Notes: a model not told the origin generated them from the letters alone. DNA of 48,276 bases from Methylobacterium gossipiicola (GCF_900113485.1 NZ_FOPM01000027.1:1-48276), one strand, 5' to 3'. Shown: positions 30,619 through 39,214, counted from the stretch's first letter. Program-made: numbers and translations.

Positions 30619-30703
30619 TGGTGCCCAGGAAAGGACTCGAACCTTCACCTCTTGCAAGACTGGTACCTGAAACCAGCGCGTCTACCAATTCCGCCACCTG
30701 GGC
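30619..30703 (-). tRNA. tRNA-Leu(CAG), prophage attachment site
   Basis: An 85-base gene with CCA encoded. The acceptor stem GCCCAGG pairs with CCTGGGC. The anticodon arm is CTGGT-TTCAGGT-ACCAG with anticodon CAG. A long class II variable arm (TCTTGCAAGAGG) and a T arm (GAAGG-TTCGAGT-CCTTT) follow. It reads CUG codons. The integrase gene adjoins its 3' end, so phage integration would keep the tRNA intact by supplying an identical 3' part. The leuC gene lies 96 bases upstream on the same strand. Confidence 0.95.
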
Positions 30704-30799
30704 CTGTCGGGGCCGCTCGCGGCGCCGACGTGGGTTCGTTTAGGCGGAGCGGAGGCACCCGTCAATCGGGATTTTCGCTTCCGCCCCATCTTGATGACG

Positions 30800-32212
30800 T
30801 CAGGCTTGCGGCCAGGCGCGGATATCGACGAAATGGCCCGCCACGGCCGCCGCCGCCGCCATGGCGGGGGAAACGAGGTGGGTGCGGCCGCGATGGCCCT
30901 GGCGGCCCTCGAAGTTGCGGTTCGAGGTCGAGGCGCAGCGCTCGTTGGGGCTCAGGCGGTCGGCGTTCATGCCGAGGCACATGGAGCAGCCCGGCTCGCG
31001 CCAATCGAAGCCCGCGTCCTTGAGGATGCGGTCGAGGCCTTCCGCCTCGGCTTGGGCTTTCACCAAGCCGGAGCCCGGCACCACCATGGCGGAAACGTTG
31101 GCGTGGACCTTGCGGCCCTCCACCACCTTGGCCACGGCGCGCAAGTCCTCGATGCGGCCGTTGGTGCACGAGCCGATGAACACCCGGTCGATGGCGATGT
31201 CGGTGATCTTGGTGCCGGGCGTCAGGCCCATATAGTCGAGGGCCTTTTCCTTCGACTGGCGCTTGTTCTCGTCGGCGATCAGGGCCGGGTCCGGCACGGC
31301 GCCGGAGACGGAGATCACGTCCTCCGGGCTGGTGCCCCAACTGACAATGGGGGGGAGGTTCGCTGCGTCCAACCGCACCTCGCGGTCGAAATGCGCGCCT
31401 TCGTCGGAGACCAGGGTGCTCCAGTAGGCGCAGGCGCGCTCGAATGCTTCGCCCTGCGGCGCCTTCGGCCGGCCCTTCACATACGCGAAGGTGGTGGCGT
31501 CGGGCGCCACGAGGCCGGCGCGGGCGCCGCCCTCGATGGACATGTTGCAGATGGTCATGCGCCCCTCCATCGAGAGGGCGCGGATGGCCTCGCCGGCATA
31601 CTCGATGACGTAGCCGGTGCCGCCGGCGGTGCCGATCTCGCCGATGATGGCCAGCACGATGTCCTTCGCCGTCACGCCGGGCGGCAGGACGCCGTCCACG
31701 GTGACGCGCATGTTCTTGGCCTTCTTCTGCAGCAGCGTCTGGGTGGCGAGGACGTGCTCCACCTCCGAGGTGCCGATGCCGTGGGCGAGCGCCCCGAACG
31801 CGCCGTGCGTCGAAGTGTGGCTGTCGCCGCACACGATGGTCTGGCCCGGCAGGGTGAAGCCCTGTTCGGGGCCGATGACGTGGACAATGCCTTGGCGCCG
31901 GTCCAGGGCGTCGTAGAACTCGATGCCGAAATCGCGCACGTTCTCGGCCAGCGCCTCGAGCTGGATGCGGCTTTCCGGATCCTCGATGCCCAAGCTCCGG
32001 TCCGAGGTCTGGACGTTGTGGTCCACCACGGCCAGCGTCTTCTCCGGGTGGCGCACCCGGCGCCCGGCCACGCGAAGCCCCTCGAATGCCTGCGGACTCG
32101 TCACCTCGTGGACGAGGTGGCGGTCGATGTAGAGGAGGGCTGTGCCATCGGGCTCGACATCGACGACGTGGTCGTCCCAGATCTTGTCGTAGAGGGTGCG
32201 CGGCGCGGTCAT
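30800..32212 (-). CDS. leuC: 3-isopropylmalate dehydratase large subunit
   Basis: 470 residues from the ATG at 32212 (MTAPRTLYDKIWDDHVVDVE). It catalyses the isomerisation of 2-isopropylmalate to 3-isopropylmalate in leucine synthesis, together with LeuD, which is not in this window. The aconitase-family motifs are present: VCGDSHTSTHGAFGALAHGI, FIGSCTNGR with the first cluster Cys, and GCSMCLGMN with the other two Cys of the [4Fe-4S] cluster. Length and all ligands match active enzymes. Confidence 0.95.
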   Translation of the reverse strand: MTAPRTLYDKIWDDHVVDVEPDGTALLYIDRHLVHEVTSPQAFEGLRVAGRRVRHPEKTLAVVDHNVQTSDRSLGIEDPESRIQLEALAENVRDFGIEFYDALDRRQGIVHVIGPEQGFTLPGQTIVCGDSHTSTHGAFGALAHGIGTSEVEHVLATQTLLQKKAKNMRVTVDGVLPPGVTAKDIVLAIIGEIGTAGGTGYVIEYAGEAIRALSMEGRMTICNMSIEGGARAGLVAPDATTFAYVKGRPKAPQGEAFERACAYWSTLVSDEGAHFDREVRLDAANLPPIVSWGTSPEDVISVSGAVPDPALIADENKRQSKEKALDYMGLTPGTKITDIAIDRVFIGSCTNGRIEDLRAVAKVVEGRKVHANVSAMVVPGSGLVKAQAEAEGLDRILKDAGFDWREPGCSMCLGMNADRLSPNERCASTSNRNFEGRQGHRGRTHLVSPAMAAAAAVAGHFVDIRAWPQA

Positions 32213-32441
32213 GATCGGGTTGTCTTCGCGTTTCTTCAAGGGGCCTCGGTGCCCGGCTCTCCTTTAGTAATGTTCCAGACCGCCCAGCGAAAGTGGGCGT
32301 GCCGCCGCCCCGGACGGATGGCAGCGCCGACGATTCCGCATGTCGGGGCGCCCGCCCGCGTCACTGGACCGGGTCCGGAGCGGGAGCTAAAGCGAAACCG
32401 CGCCCTCGGGGGAGCGCGCACGAAACCCGCGAAGGTCAGCC

Positions 32442-33452
32442 ATGTCGCCCGTCGGTTTGTCGCCCGTCGGTTTGCCGCCCGTCGATCTGCTGCTGCTCAA
32501 ACCGATGCAGCCGAGCGTGATGGGGGCTCTCGCCGCACGCTTCACCCTGCATCGGGCCGACACGGCCCCGGATGGGGATGCGTTCTACGCCGAGATCGGG
32601 CCGCGCATCCGCGCCATCGCGACGGGGCCGCAGGTGACCGTGGACGCCCCCCTCCTCGAACGCCTGCCGAACCTCGAGATCGTGGCGAGTTTCGGGGTCG
32701 GGTACGACACAATCGATACCCGTACCGCCGCCGCGCGCGGGGTGGTGGTGACGAACACCCCCGATGTCCTGTCCGACGAGGTCGCCGACCTCACCCTCGG
32801 GCTCCTGCTGGCGACCCTGCGCCAGATCCCGCAGGCGGACCGCTACCTGCGGGCGGGGCATTGGCCGACGCGCCCCTATCCCCTCACCCCGACCCTGCGC
32901 GGGCGCAGCGTCGGCATCCTCGGCCTCGGGCGCATCGGCCGGGCCATCGCCACCCGCCTCGAAGGTTTCGGCGTCACCATCGCGTATCACGGCCGCCGCC
33001 GGCAGGCGGAGGTCGCCTATCCCTACCACGCCTCGCTGCTGGAGCTGGCGCGGGCCGTCGACGTGCTGGTGGTTGTGGCGCCGGGCGGGCCGGAGACGGA
33101 CGGGCTCGTCGATGCCGGGATCCTCGCCGCCCTCGGCCCCCAGGGCATCCTCGTCAACGTGGCGCGCGGCAGCGTGGTGGACGAGGAAGCCCTCATCGCC
33201 GCCCTGAAGGACGGCACGATCCTGGGCGCCGGCCTCGACGTGTTCGCCCGCGAGCCGCACGTGCCGGCCGAGCTCGTGGCCATGGATCACGTGGTGCTGC
33301 TGCCGCATGTGGGGTCCGGCTCGGTTCACACCCGCGAGGCCATGGGCCGCCTCGTGGTCGACAACCTGCTCCACTGGTTCGCCGGCCGGGGACCGCTAAC
33401 GCCCGTGCCCGAAACACCCGTGCCCAAGACGCACCGGGGTGGGCAGGCATGA
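32442..33452 (+). CDS. D-isomer specific 2-hydroxyacid dehydrogenase (glyoxylate/hydroxypyruvate reductase type)
   Basis: 336 residues. The NAD(P)-binding motif GILGLGRIGRAIA lies about 166-178, and the catalytic triad positions are Arg in VNVARGSVVDE, Glu in FAREPHVP and His in LLPHVGS. Such enzymes reduce glyoxylate or hydroxypyruvate. In a methylotroph-like organism these are central serine-cycle metabolites, but the exact substrate cannot be told. The N-terminus carries an exact 15-bp tandem duplication (32445-32459 and 32460-32474) plus a third imperfect unit, giving SPVGLSPVGLPPVDL, so the true start may vary among relatives. Confidence 0.88.
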   Translation: MSPVGLSPVGLPPVDLLLLKPMQPSVMGALAARFTLHRADTAPDGDAFYAEIGPRIRAIATGPQVTVDAPLLERLPNLEIVASFGVGYDTIDTRTAAARGVVVTNTPDVLSDEVADLTLGLLLATLRQIPQADRYLRAGHWPTRPYPLTPTLRGRSVGILGLGRIGRAIATRLEGFGVTIAYHGRRRQAEVAYPYHASLLELARAVDVLVVVAPGGPETDGLVDAGILAALGPQGILVNVARGSVVDEEALIAALKDGTILGAGLDVFAREPHVPAELVAMDHVVLLPHVGSGSVHTREAMGRLVVDNLLHWFAGRGPLTPVPETPVPKTHRGGQA

Positions 33453-34312
33453 CCAGGATTGCAACGGTCGTCCGCCTCGGTCTCCTGACTCTCCTCGCCA
33501 CGGGGGGGCCAGTCCACGCTCAAGACGCCTCCGCACCGGGGGCAGCGTCCGCTTCGCAGGTTGCGCCCGCCGCCCCGGACACGCCCGCCCCCTTCGTCGA
33601 GAGCCTGCCGAAGGACATCGCCGGGGTGCCGGGCACCTGGGATCTGTCGCGGGACGGCAGCACCCGACGCTGCGTCGTGACCCTGTCGGCCGAGAGCGGC
33701 GAAGCCGGACGGCGCCTGTCCTTCCCGGCCGGGTGCCGGCGGGCGCTGCCGGTCCTGAACGGGGTCGCCGGCTGGCTGTTCACGGACGGCGCCCTGCGCC
33801 TCGTGGACAAGAACCTGCGGCCGGTCCTGCCCTTCGCCCGGCGGCCCGATGCGCGCAGCCTCGTGGCAGCCGCGGATTCCGGCGAGCACTACAGCCTCGT
33901 TCCCCTCCAGATCGTCGCCATGGTGCCGGCGGTTCCGGTGGTTCCGGCGAGCGCCACCGCCCCCGCCTCCCCTCCCCCGCCGGGGGGCTTGGGGGCGCCG
34001 GAAACGGATCTCGGCGGCAAACCGCCTCCGGCCGGGCTCTACACCCTCGACCGCTACCGCGACCTCGACACCTGCCGGTTGGATCTCGCCGAGGGGCCGG
34101 AGCCGGCCCCCGTGCATATCCGCGACGGTTGCCGCGACAGCGGCTTGAGGGTGTTCGATCCGGTGTCGTGGCGCTTCGTCCGGGGGCGGCTGACCCTGAC
34201 GGCCCGGCGCGGTCACACGGTCTCGCTCATTCCCATGGGGGACGGGCGCTGGCGGCGTGATCCGGAAGTGGGCACCACCTTCATCCTGCGCCGGATCGAG
34301 CCCGCGCCGTAG
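33449..34312 (+). CDS. Secreted protein with two AprI/Inh-like domains
   Basis: 287 residues from the ATG at 33449, which overlaps the previous stop by 4 bases. A signal peptide (ATVVRLGLLTLLATGGPVHA) precedes a Pro/Ala-rich linker and two similar beta-barrel units. The first is around 60-160 (GTWDLSRDGSTRRCVVTL); the second is around 197-284 (GLYTLDRYRDLDTCRLDLAE), each with a Cys pair and a conserved Trp strand. AprI/Inh proteins inhibit metalloproteases in the periplasm. The two units are separated by a Pro-rich linker. The inhibitory role is inferred from the fold pattern. Confidence 0.7.
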   Translation: MTRIATVVRLGLLTLLATGGPVHAQDASAPGAASASQVAPAAPDTPAPFVESLPKDIAGVPGTWDLSRDGSTRRCVVTLSAESGEAGRRLSFPAGCRRALPVLNGVAGWLFTDGALRLVDKNLRPVLPFARRPDARSLVAAADSGEHYSLVPLQIVAMVPAVPVVPASATAPASPPPPGGLGAPETDLGGKPPPAGLYTLDRYRDLDTCRLDLAEGPEPAPVHIRDGCRDSGLRVFDPVSWRFVRGRLTLTARRGHTVSLIPMGDGRWRRDPEVGTTFILRRIEPAP

Positions 34313-34331
34313 CGGCGGGTTTACCCGCCGC
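34312..34331. terminator. Hairpin directly after AprI/Inh gene
   Basis: GCGGCGGGT-TT-ACCCGCCGC forms a perfect 9-bp stem that begins at the last base of the stop codon. It lacks a T-run but is placed as a terminator ahead of trhO. Confidence 0.6.
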
Positions 34332-34355
34332 GTGTCCCCGGATTATGCCGTGGCG

Positions 34356-35105
34356 ATGCTCACCGTCGCCGCCCTCTATCGTTTCGTCGACCTGCCCGAT
34401 GCCGACGCGCTCCGCGATCCCGTCGAGGCCCTGTGCCGGGATCTCGGAATCACCGGCACGCTGCTGCTCGCCCGGGAGGGGATCAACGGCACGGTGGCGG
34501 GCGAGATGGACGCCGTCACGCAGCTCCTCGACGCCCTGCGCTCCGGCCCGCTATTCGGGGGGCGCCTGCGCGACCTCGACGTGAAGCTGTCCTCGGCGGA
34601 GGCCGCGCCGTTCGGGCGCCTCAAGGTCCGGGTCAAGCCCGAGATCGTGACCTTCGACGGCGGTGCCACCCATCCGGCTTTTTGCCCCGCGCGACCGGTT
34701 GCGCCGGAGGCGTGGAACGCCCTCCTCGACACGCCGGGGCTGCTCCTCATCGACACCCGCAACCGCTTCGAAGTGGCGCTGGGCAGCTTCCCGGGCGCCG
34801 TCGATCCGGGCACGCGCCGCTTCAGCGAGTTCCGCGCCTATGTCGACGGGCTCGATCCGGCAGCCCACCCGAAGGTGGCGATGTTCTGCACGGGCGGCAT
34901 CCGCTGCGAGAAGGCCGGGGCCTACATGCGCAGCCGGGGCTTTGCCGAGGTCCACACCCTGGAAGGCGGCATCCTGCGCTACCTCGAAACCGTGCCGGAG
35001 ACCGAAAACCGCTGGACGGGGGATTGCTTCGTGTTCGACGGCCGCATCGCGCTCGGCCCCGCCCTCGTCGAACGGCCCGACCATGCCCCCGAGACCCTGC
35101 GATGA
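34356..35105 (+). CDS. trhO: tRNA uridine(34) hydroxylase, rhodanese-like
   Basis: 249 residues from the ATG at 34356 (MLTVAALYRFVDLPDADALR). The N-terminal domain carries LLLAREGINGTVAG, and the rhodanese domain has the active-site loop CTGGIRCEKAGAYM with its catalytic Cys. The protein belongs to the YceA/TrhO family, which makes 5-hydroxyuridine at tRNA position 34 using oxygen. Length is a little short compared with about 300 residues because the C-terminal extension is missing, as in many alphaproteobacteria. It ends in a short tandem duplication shared with the SlyX start region. Confidence 0.9.
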   Translation: MLTVAALYRFVDLPDADALRDPVEALCRDLGITGTLLLAREGINGTVAGEMDAVTQLLDALRSGPLFGGRLRDLDVKLSSAEAAPFGRLKVRVKPEIVTFDGGATHPAFCPARPVAPEAWNALLDTPGLLLIDTRNRFEVALGSFPGAVDPGTRRFSEFRAYVDGLDPAAHPKVAMFCTGGIRCEKAGAYMRSRGFAEVHTLEGGILRYLETVPETENRWTGDCFVFDGRIALGPALVERPDHAPETLR

Positions 35106-35122
35106 ACGAGACCCTGCGATGA
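35091..35122. repeat. 15-bp tandem duplication at trhO/slyX junction
   Basis: GAGACCCTGCGATGA occurs at 35091-35105 and again at 35108-35122. The first copy contains the trhO stop and an ATG, the second the real slyX start. The duplication thus leaves a spurious 6-codon frame between the two genes. Confidence 0.75.
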
Positions 35123-35334
35123 GCGAACCCGACCTCGGCGCCCGGATCGACGCCCTGGAGATGCGCCTGACCGAGCAGGACGCGGTGATCGACGATCTCA
35201 ACGCCACCATCACGGCGCAGTGGCGCCAGATCGACGCCCTGACGCGGCGGATGACGAAGCTCGTGGAAGAGATCGAGGAGGCGGGCAGCCGTCCCGGCTC
35301 GAACGCCCCGGAACCGCCGCCGCCGCATTATTAG
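35119..35334 (+). CDS. slyX: SlyX-like protein
   Basis: 71 residues (MSEPDLGARIDALEMRLTEQ ... PPPPHY). A coiled coil of about 45 residues and a Pro-rich C-terminus ending in HY are the defining traits of the SlyX family. Function is unknown beyond association with peptidyl-prolyl isomerase SlyD in enteric bacteria. It follows trhO closely and is presumably co-transcribed with it. Confidence 0.88.
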   Translation: MSEPDLGARIDALEMRLTEQDAVIDDLNATITAQWRQIDALTRRMTKLVEEIEEAGSRPGSNAPEPPPPHY

Positions 35335-35349
35335 ACTTCGGCCGATCGC

Positions 35350-36792
35350 CTACGCCCCGACGCTCGCCTGACTGACGAACTTGGTGGTCAGATAGGGTTC
35401 GATGGCCTCCGAGCCGCCCTCGCTGCCGTAGCCGGAATCGCCGACCCCGCCGAAGGGCGTTTCGGGCAAAGCGAGGCCGTGGTGGTTGATGCCGACCATG
35501 CCGCTGCGGAGCCGTTCGGCGACCTCCGTCGCCCGGGTGACGGAGCGGGTGTAGGCATAGGCCGCGAGCCCGTAGGGCAGGCGGTTGGCTTCCGCGTAGG
35601 CCGCCTCGTCGTCGGAGACGCGCTGGATCAGGGCCACGGGGCCGAACGGCTCCTCGTTCATGATGCGGGCTTCAAGCGGCACATTGCACAGCACGGTAGG
35701 GGCGAAGAAGTTGCCCCGGTTGCCGAGGCGGTGGCCGCCCGTGCGCAGCTCCGCCCCCTTGGCCACGGCGTCGGCGCACAGCGCCTCCATGGCCTCGAGG
35801 CGGCGGGCGTGGATCAGCGGCCCCATGGTCGTCTCGGGGTCGAGGCCGTCCCCGACCTTTCGCGATTCCGCGAACGCCACGAACCCATCGCGAAACCGTT
35901 CGTAGACGGCCTCGTGGACGAGGAAGCGGGTCGGGGCGACGCAGACCTGTCCGGCATTGCGGAACTTGTTGGCGCCGAGAACTGCCACGGCCTGCTCGAT
36001 ATCGGCATCGGCGAAGACGAGGGCCGGGGCGTGGCCGCCGAGCTCCATCGTCGCCCGCTTCATGTGGCGGCCGGCGAGCGCCGCGAGTTCCTTGCCCACG
36101 GGGGTCGAGCCGGTGAACGACATCTTGGCGATGACCGGATGCGGGATGAGGTAGCCGGAGATCATCGCGGGATCGCCGTACACGAGGGAGAGCACGTCGC
36201 CCGGCACCCCGGCATCGAGGAAGGCGCGCACGAGTTCGGCCGAGCTCGCGGGCGTGTCCTCCGGCCCCTTCAGGATCACCGAGCAGCCGGTGCAGAGGGC
36301 GGCCGAGACCTTGCGCACGGCCTGGTTGATGGGAAAATTCCAGGGCGTGAAGGCCGCGACCGGTCCCACGGGCTGGCGCAGGACGGTCTGGACCACGCCC
36401 TCCGCCCGAGCCGGGATGACGCGGCCATAGGCACGCTGCCCCTCGCCCGCGAACCAGTCGATGACGTCGGCGCCCGCCAGGGTCTCCATCCGCGCCTCGG
36501 CCAGGGGCTTGCCCTGTTCGAGGGTCATGATGCGGGCGATGGCTTCGACGCGCTGGCGCAGGAGGTCGGCGGCCTTGCGCAGGATCTTGCCGCGCTCGAA
36601 CGCCGAGACCCGGCGCCACGCCGCGAAGCCCCGCGCGGCGGCGGAAAGCGCCCGGTCGAGGTCTCCCTGCGTGGCGACGGCGCAGGTGCCGAGGGTTTCG
36701 CCCGTGGCGGGGTTGAGGACCGGCAGGGTCTCGCCCGCCTCGCCCCCGGTCCAGGCACCGGCGATGTGCAGGCTCACGTTGGGATAGGTCAT
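35350..36792 (-). CDS. gabD: NAD(P)-dependent succinate-semialdehyde dehydrogenase-type aldehyde dehydrogenase
   Basis: 480 residues from the ATG at 36792 with GGGAG upstream. It has TPWNFPINQAVRKVSAALCT, the general base Glu in MELGGHAPALVF and the nucleophile Cys in RNAGQVCVAPTRF, followed by EEPFGPVALIQ. The overall sequence resembles the GabD/SSADH subfamily, which oxidises succinate semialdehyde to succinate. Related enzymes act on other semialdehydes, so the substrate is provisional. It converges with slyX, whose stop lies 15 bases away. Confidence 0.85.
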   Translation of the reverse strand: MTYPNVSLHIAGAWTGGEAGETLPVLNPATGETLGTCAVATQGDLDRALSAAARGFAAWRRVSAFERGKILRKAADLLRQRVEAIARIMTLEQGKPLAEARMETLAGADVIDWFAGEGQRAYGRVIPARAEGVVQTVLRQPVGPVAAFTPWNFPINQAVRKVSAALCTGCSVILKGPEDTPASSAELVRAFLDAGVPGDVLSLVYGDPAMISGYLIPHPVIAKMSFTGSTPVGKELAALAGRHMKRATMELGGHAPALVFADADIEQAVAVLGANKFRNAGQVCVAPTRFLVHEAVYERFRDGFVAFAESRKVGDGLDPETTMGPLIHARRLEAMEALCADAVAKGAELRTGGHRLGNRGNFFAPTVLCNVPLEARIMNEEPFGPVALIQRVSDDEAAYAEANRLPYGLAAYAYTRSVTRATEVAERLRSGMVGINHHGLALPETPFGGVGDSGYGSEGGSEAIEPYLTTKFVSQASVGA

Positions 36793-36864
36793 GGGCGGCT
36801 CCCGCGCGTTGGACGGCCCGGGGGTTGTGTGCCCTTCGGGCCAGCGCCGCAAGCGGGCGAAGGG

Positions 36865-37659
36865 TCAGGCCGCCATGCGGGGCACGATGGCGGCGTCCGG
36901 CCCCGTGAGGGTGACGGTGCCGCCCCGCGTCGCCTGGAGAGTCCCGCCCTTCGGAACCACCTTCCAGCCGTCGCGGCATCCGTCGATGGGTTCGGACACC
37001 ACCACGAGGCCCGTCTCGGTCTGGCGGTAATACAGGCTCGGCGGGTGCCCGTCGCAGGCCCAGCGATAGGCGGTCAGGGTGTCGCCATCGGTCACCACGG
37101 CGGTGAAGCGCAGCGGTTCGGTCGCGTCCGCCGCCCGCATGAGGTCGCGCACCGTCGAGAGGGTGCGGGCCATGGCGCCGATGGGATCCTCCGCGAGGCC
37201 GTTGGACAGCGCCAGGAGGAAGATCGCCTCGGAATCCGTGCTGCCGCGCCGGACATCGTAGAGGTCGTCGGGAATCAGGGCTTCGAGACGGCGCTTGATC
37301 TTGAGATAGCCGCCGATCTGGCCGTTGTGCATGAACAGGTGCCGCCCATGGGCGAAGGGATGGCAGTTCGCCCGCGTGGTCGCCGTCCCCGTCGAGGCGC
37401 GGACATGGGCGAAGAACATCCGCGCGCGAACCTGCTGGCACAGATTGACGAGGTTCTCGTCGGACCAGGCCGGGCAGACGTCGCGGTAGAGTCCCGGATC
37501 GGTCCGTTCCCCGTACCAGCCGATCCCGAACCCATCGCCGTTGGTCTCGGTCTTCGCTTCCGTCGCGTGGAGCGACTGGTGGACCAGGGAATGCGTCGGC
37601 GCGCAGACGAGGTCGGTCAGGAAGACGGGATCACCGGAATACGCAAGAAAACGGCACAT
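36865..37659 (-). CDS. Class II glutamine amidotransferase (YafJ/EgtC-like)
   Basis: 264 residues from the ATG at 37659, so that Cys2 (MCRFLAYSGDPV) becomes the N-terminal nucleophile after Met removal. NGDGFGIGWYG, RASTGTATTRANCHPFAHG and MHNGQIGGY complete the GATase_2 domain. Stand-alone proteins of this type include EgtC (ergothioneine synthesis) and YafJ; no other ergothioneine gene is near, so the amide transfer partner is unknown. Active-site residues are intact. Confidence 0.85.
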   Translation of the reverse strand: MCRFLAYSGDPVFLTDLVCAPTHSLVHQSLHATEAKTETNGDGFGIGWYGERTDPGLYRDVCPAWSDENLVNLCQQVRARMFFAHVRASTGTATTRANCHPFAHGRHLFMHNGQIGGYLKIKRRLEALIPDDLYDVRRGSTDSEAIFLLALSNGLAEDPIGAMARTLSTVRDLMRAADATEPLRFTAVVTDGDTLTAYRWACDGHPPSLYYRQTETGLVVVSEPIDGCRDGWKVVPKGGTLQATRGGTVTLTGPDAAIVPRMAA

Positions 37660-38088
37660 GGCAGGCAGACACCTCCTGTGGGATTCGCGCGGGGTGCCTC
37701 CCATTCGCCAGTCCGCGACCCCGCTTCGCGTCCTCAGGCCGTTCCTCGTCCAAGCGCCGATTTTCCGACCGGAACGGTGAACGAGTGGTTAAGGCCACCG
37801 CCCCGTCGTGGCCCGTGTCGGCGACGCAAGAGATGGACCGTATGGGTGGCGACCCTGGCCCCGCACCATGGCGAGAAGACGATGGCGGCGTGACGGCGGC
37901 CGGCGAAACCGGGATGGTTGCGGGAACCGCATAGCCGAATTCGCATTTGCGACCCTTGCCGGGGGCGGCGTGGCAGAGCAGCATCACCTCCAGAGAATCA
38001 ACACGGCGGGCGATCGATGCGGGTTTGCCCCCCTCGGAGCCCCTTCGCCCCCCGTCCTCGTCTCGTTCACCCTAGAGAAGGAGCCCCC
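37660..38088. promoter_or_regulatory. Intergenic region, about 430 bases, divergent promoters expected
   Basis: It separates the amidotransferase (minus) from the response regulator (plus). Open frames here are not protein-like. A GGAAC box (37923-37927) with CATT 16 bases later faintly resembles an EcfG general-stress promoter for the response regulator, but the -10 box is not the consensus CGTT. No confident site otherwise. Confidence 0.3.
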
Positions 38089-38481
38089 ATGGCCCAATCC
38101 CTGCCGGACTGTCCGATCGCCCTCGTGGTCGAGGATGACGCGGCCGTACGCGACCTCGCCACGGCGGTGCTCGAAGAGACGGATCTCGATGTCATCGCCT
38201 GCGAGAGTGCCGAGGCGGCCATCTCCGTCCTCGAACGGGCCGGCGGCCACGTCGCCCTGCTGTTCGCCGATGTGAAGCTCGGCGGCGGCATGGACGGGAT
38301 CGACCTCGCCACGGCGGTGGGCCGGCGCTGGCCGGAGGTTCGGGTGGTGCTGACCTCGGGCGGCGACGCCAAGGGCGCCGGGCGGATCCCGAGCCGAGCG
38401 GTCTACATGCAGAAGCCCTGGCGCGCCCTCGACGTGCTGGTCCAGGCCGAACATGCCACCCTGGCGGCCCGCGCGGCGTGA
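38089..38481 (+). CDS. Single-domain response regulator
   Basis: 130 residues, start secured by AGAGAAGGAG. It is a receiver domain only: VVEDD (14-18) for the acidic pocket, Asp61 as phosphorylation site (LLFADVKL), Ser/Thr in VLTSGG and Lys in YMQKPW. Such stand-alone receivers without an output domain relay phosphate to other proteins. No kinase is adjacent. It ends before a strong bidirectional terminator. Confidence 0.88.
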   Translation: MAQSLPDCPIALVVEDDAAVRDLATAVLEETDLDVIACESAEAAISVLERAGGHVALLFADVKLGGGMDGIDLATAVGRRWPEVRVVLTSGGDAKGAGRIPSRAVYMQKPWRALDVLVQAEHATLAARAA

Positions 38482-38554
38482 GGTTTTCCGCTTTCCGCTT
38501 GGATGAAGCGGAGGGCGAAGCGGTCAGCCCGCGTGGCGACCATGGGCACCAACG

Positions 38555-38589
38555 AAAAGGCCCGGCCGCGCGACGCGGCCGGGCCTTTT
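38555..38589. terminator. Bidirectional intrinsic terminator
   Basis: A perfect 15-bp stem AAAAGGCCCGGCCGC-GCGAC-GCGGCCGGGCCTTTT, with A and T runs on either side, sits between the convergent response regulator and rpsU genes and should end both transcripts. Confidence 0.9.
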
Positions 38590-38634
38590 CGACGCCGGGT
38601 CCGATCCTGAGGATCGAACCCCCGAGCCTGTGCT

Positions 38635-38952
38635 TCAGGCAGCGCCGCCGACGGCGGGCAGCACGGTCGGAGCGGTCGGCGCGAACGGCGAACCGCCGGG
38701 ACGACGCGGCGCACCGGCACCGAAACGGGGCTTCGGCTTCGGAGCGGCGATCAGGCCCTCGCGGATGGCGGTCTTGCGCGCCTGCTTGCGGGCGCGGCGG
38801 ACGGCCTCGGCCTTCTCGCGGGCCTTGCGCACGGACGGCTTCTCATACGCCTTGCGCTGCTTCATCTCGCGGAAGATGCCTTCGCGCTGCATCTTCTTCT
38901 TGAGAACGCGGAGAGCCTGGTCGACGTTGTTGTCGCGAACGAGTACCTGCAA
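38635..38952 (-). CDS. rpsU: 30S ribosomal protein bS21
   Basis: 105 residues starting at a TTG at 38952 (read as Met-Gln-Val-Leu-Val-Arg-Asp-Asn), with AGAGGAT upstream. QVLVRDNNVDQALRVLKKKM, QREGIFREMKQRKAYEKPSV and the basic RKAREKAEAVRRARKQARKT are the bS21 body. The C-terminal 30 residues (GAGAPRRPGGSPFAPTAPTV) are a Pro/Gly/Ala extension beyond the usual 70-residue protein, as seen in some relatives. A small-subunit protein that helps initiation. The non-ATG start is common in alphaproteobacterial rpsU. Confidence 0.93.
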   Translation of the reverse strand: MQVLVRDNNVDQALRVLKKKMQREGIFREMKQRKAYEKPSVRKAREKAEAVRRARKQARKTAIREGLIAAPKPKPRFGAGAPRRPGGSPFAPTAPTVLPAVGGAA

Positions 38953-39214
38953 CGGTCTAGATCCTCTGAGACATAGGTTTGTTTTCGGACGGCGCCTCGT
39001 CACGGCCCATCGTGCTCCCGTGGGAGAGATGGAACCGACAAACGTCCCGGACCCGGAATTGGCTTCCGGGCGGGACGTCGATCGGACGACCTCGAATCGG
39101 CGCAGAAACTGCACTTGGGGCAGGCTCATACACGAAGCCCGGTCGAGTTCCAACCGCCGGAACGCGATTCTGACATCCATGTGTCATCGGCGCCCGCGAG
39201 CTGGCGGCCTGCGG

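Larger units (their letters stand above)
1..30619. mobile_element. Temperate lambda-like prophage integrated at tRNA-Leu(CAG), left end outside window
   Basis: The block runs from tail and head genes (minus strand) through a cargo zone, early/replication genes, a Cro/repressor switch and accessory genes to a tyrosine integrase whose stop codon lies 22 bases from the 3' end of a tRNA-Leu gene. That layout, with the integrase next to a tRNA 3' end, is the usual signature of a tRNA-integrated temperate phage. The right boundary should lie within the tRNA 3' half. The left attachment site would be a second copy of that tRNA segment, beyond base 1, and cannot be seen here. Terminase, portal, capsid, protease and integrase all look intact, so the phage may still be functional, but the tail-tube, tape-measure and lysis genes are not in view. 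Confidence 0.9.

Noticed and set aside
30791..33448. Plus-strand open frame running from leuC to the AprI/Inh gene
   Set aside because: Only its last 287 codons (from 33449) form a real protein; the rest is antisense to leuC or out of frame with the dehydrogenase.
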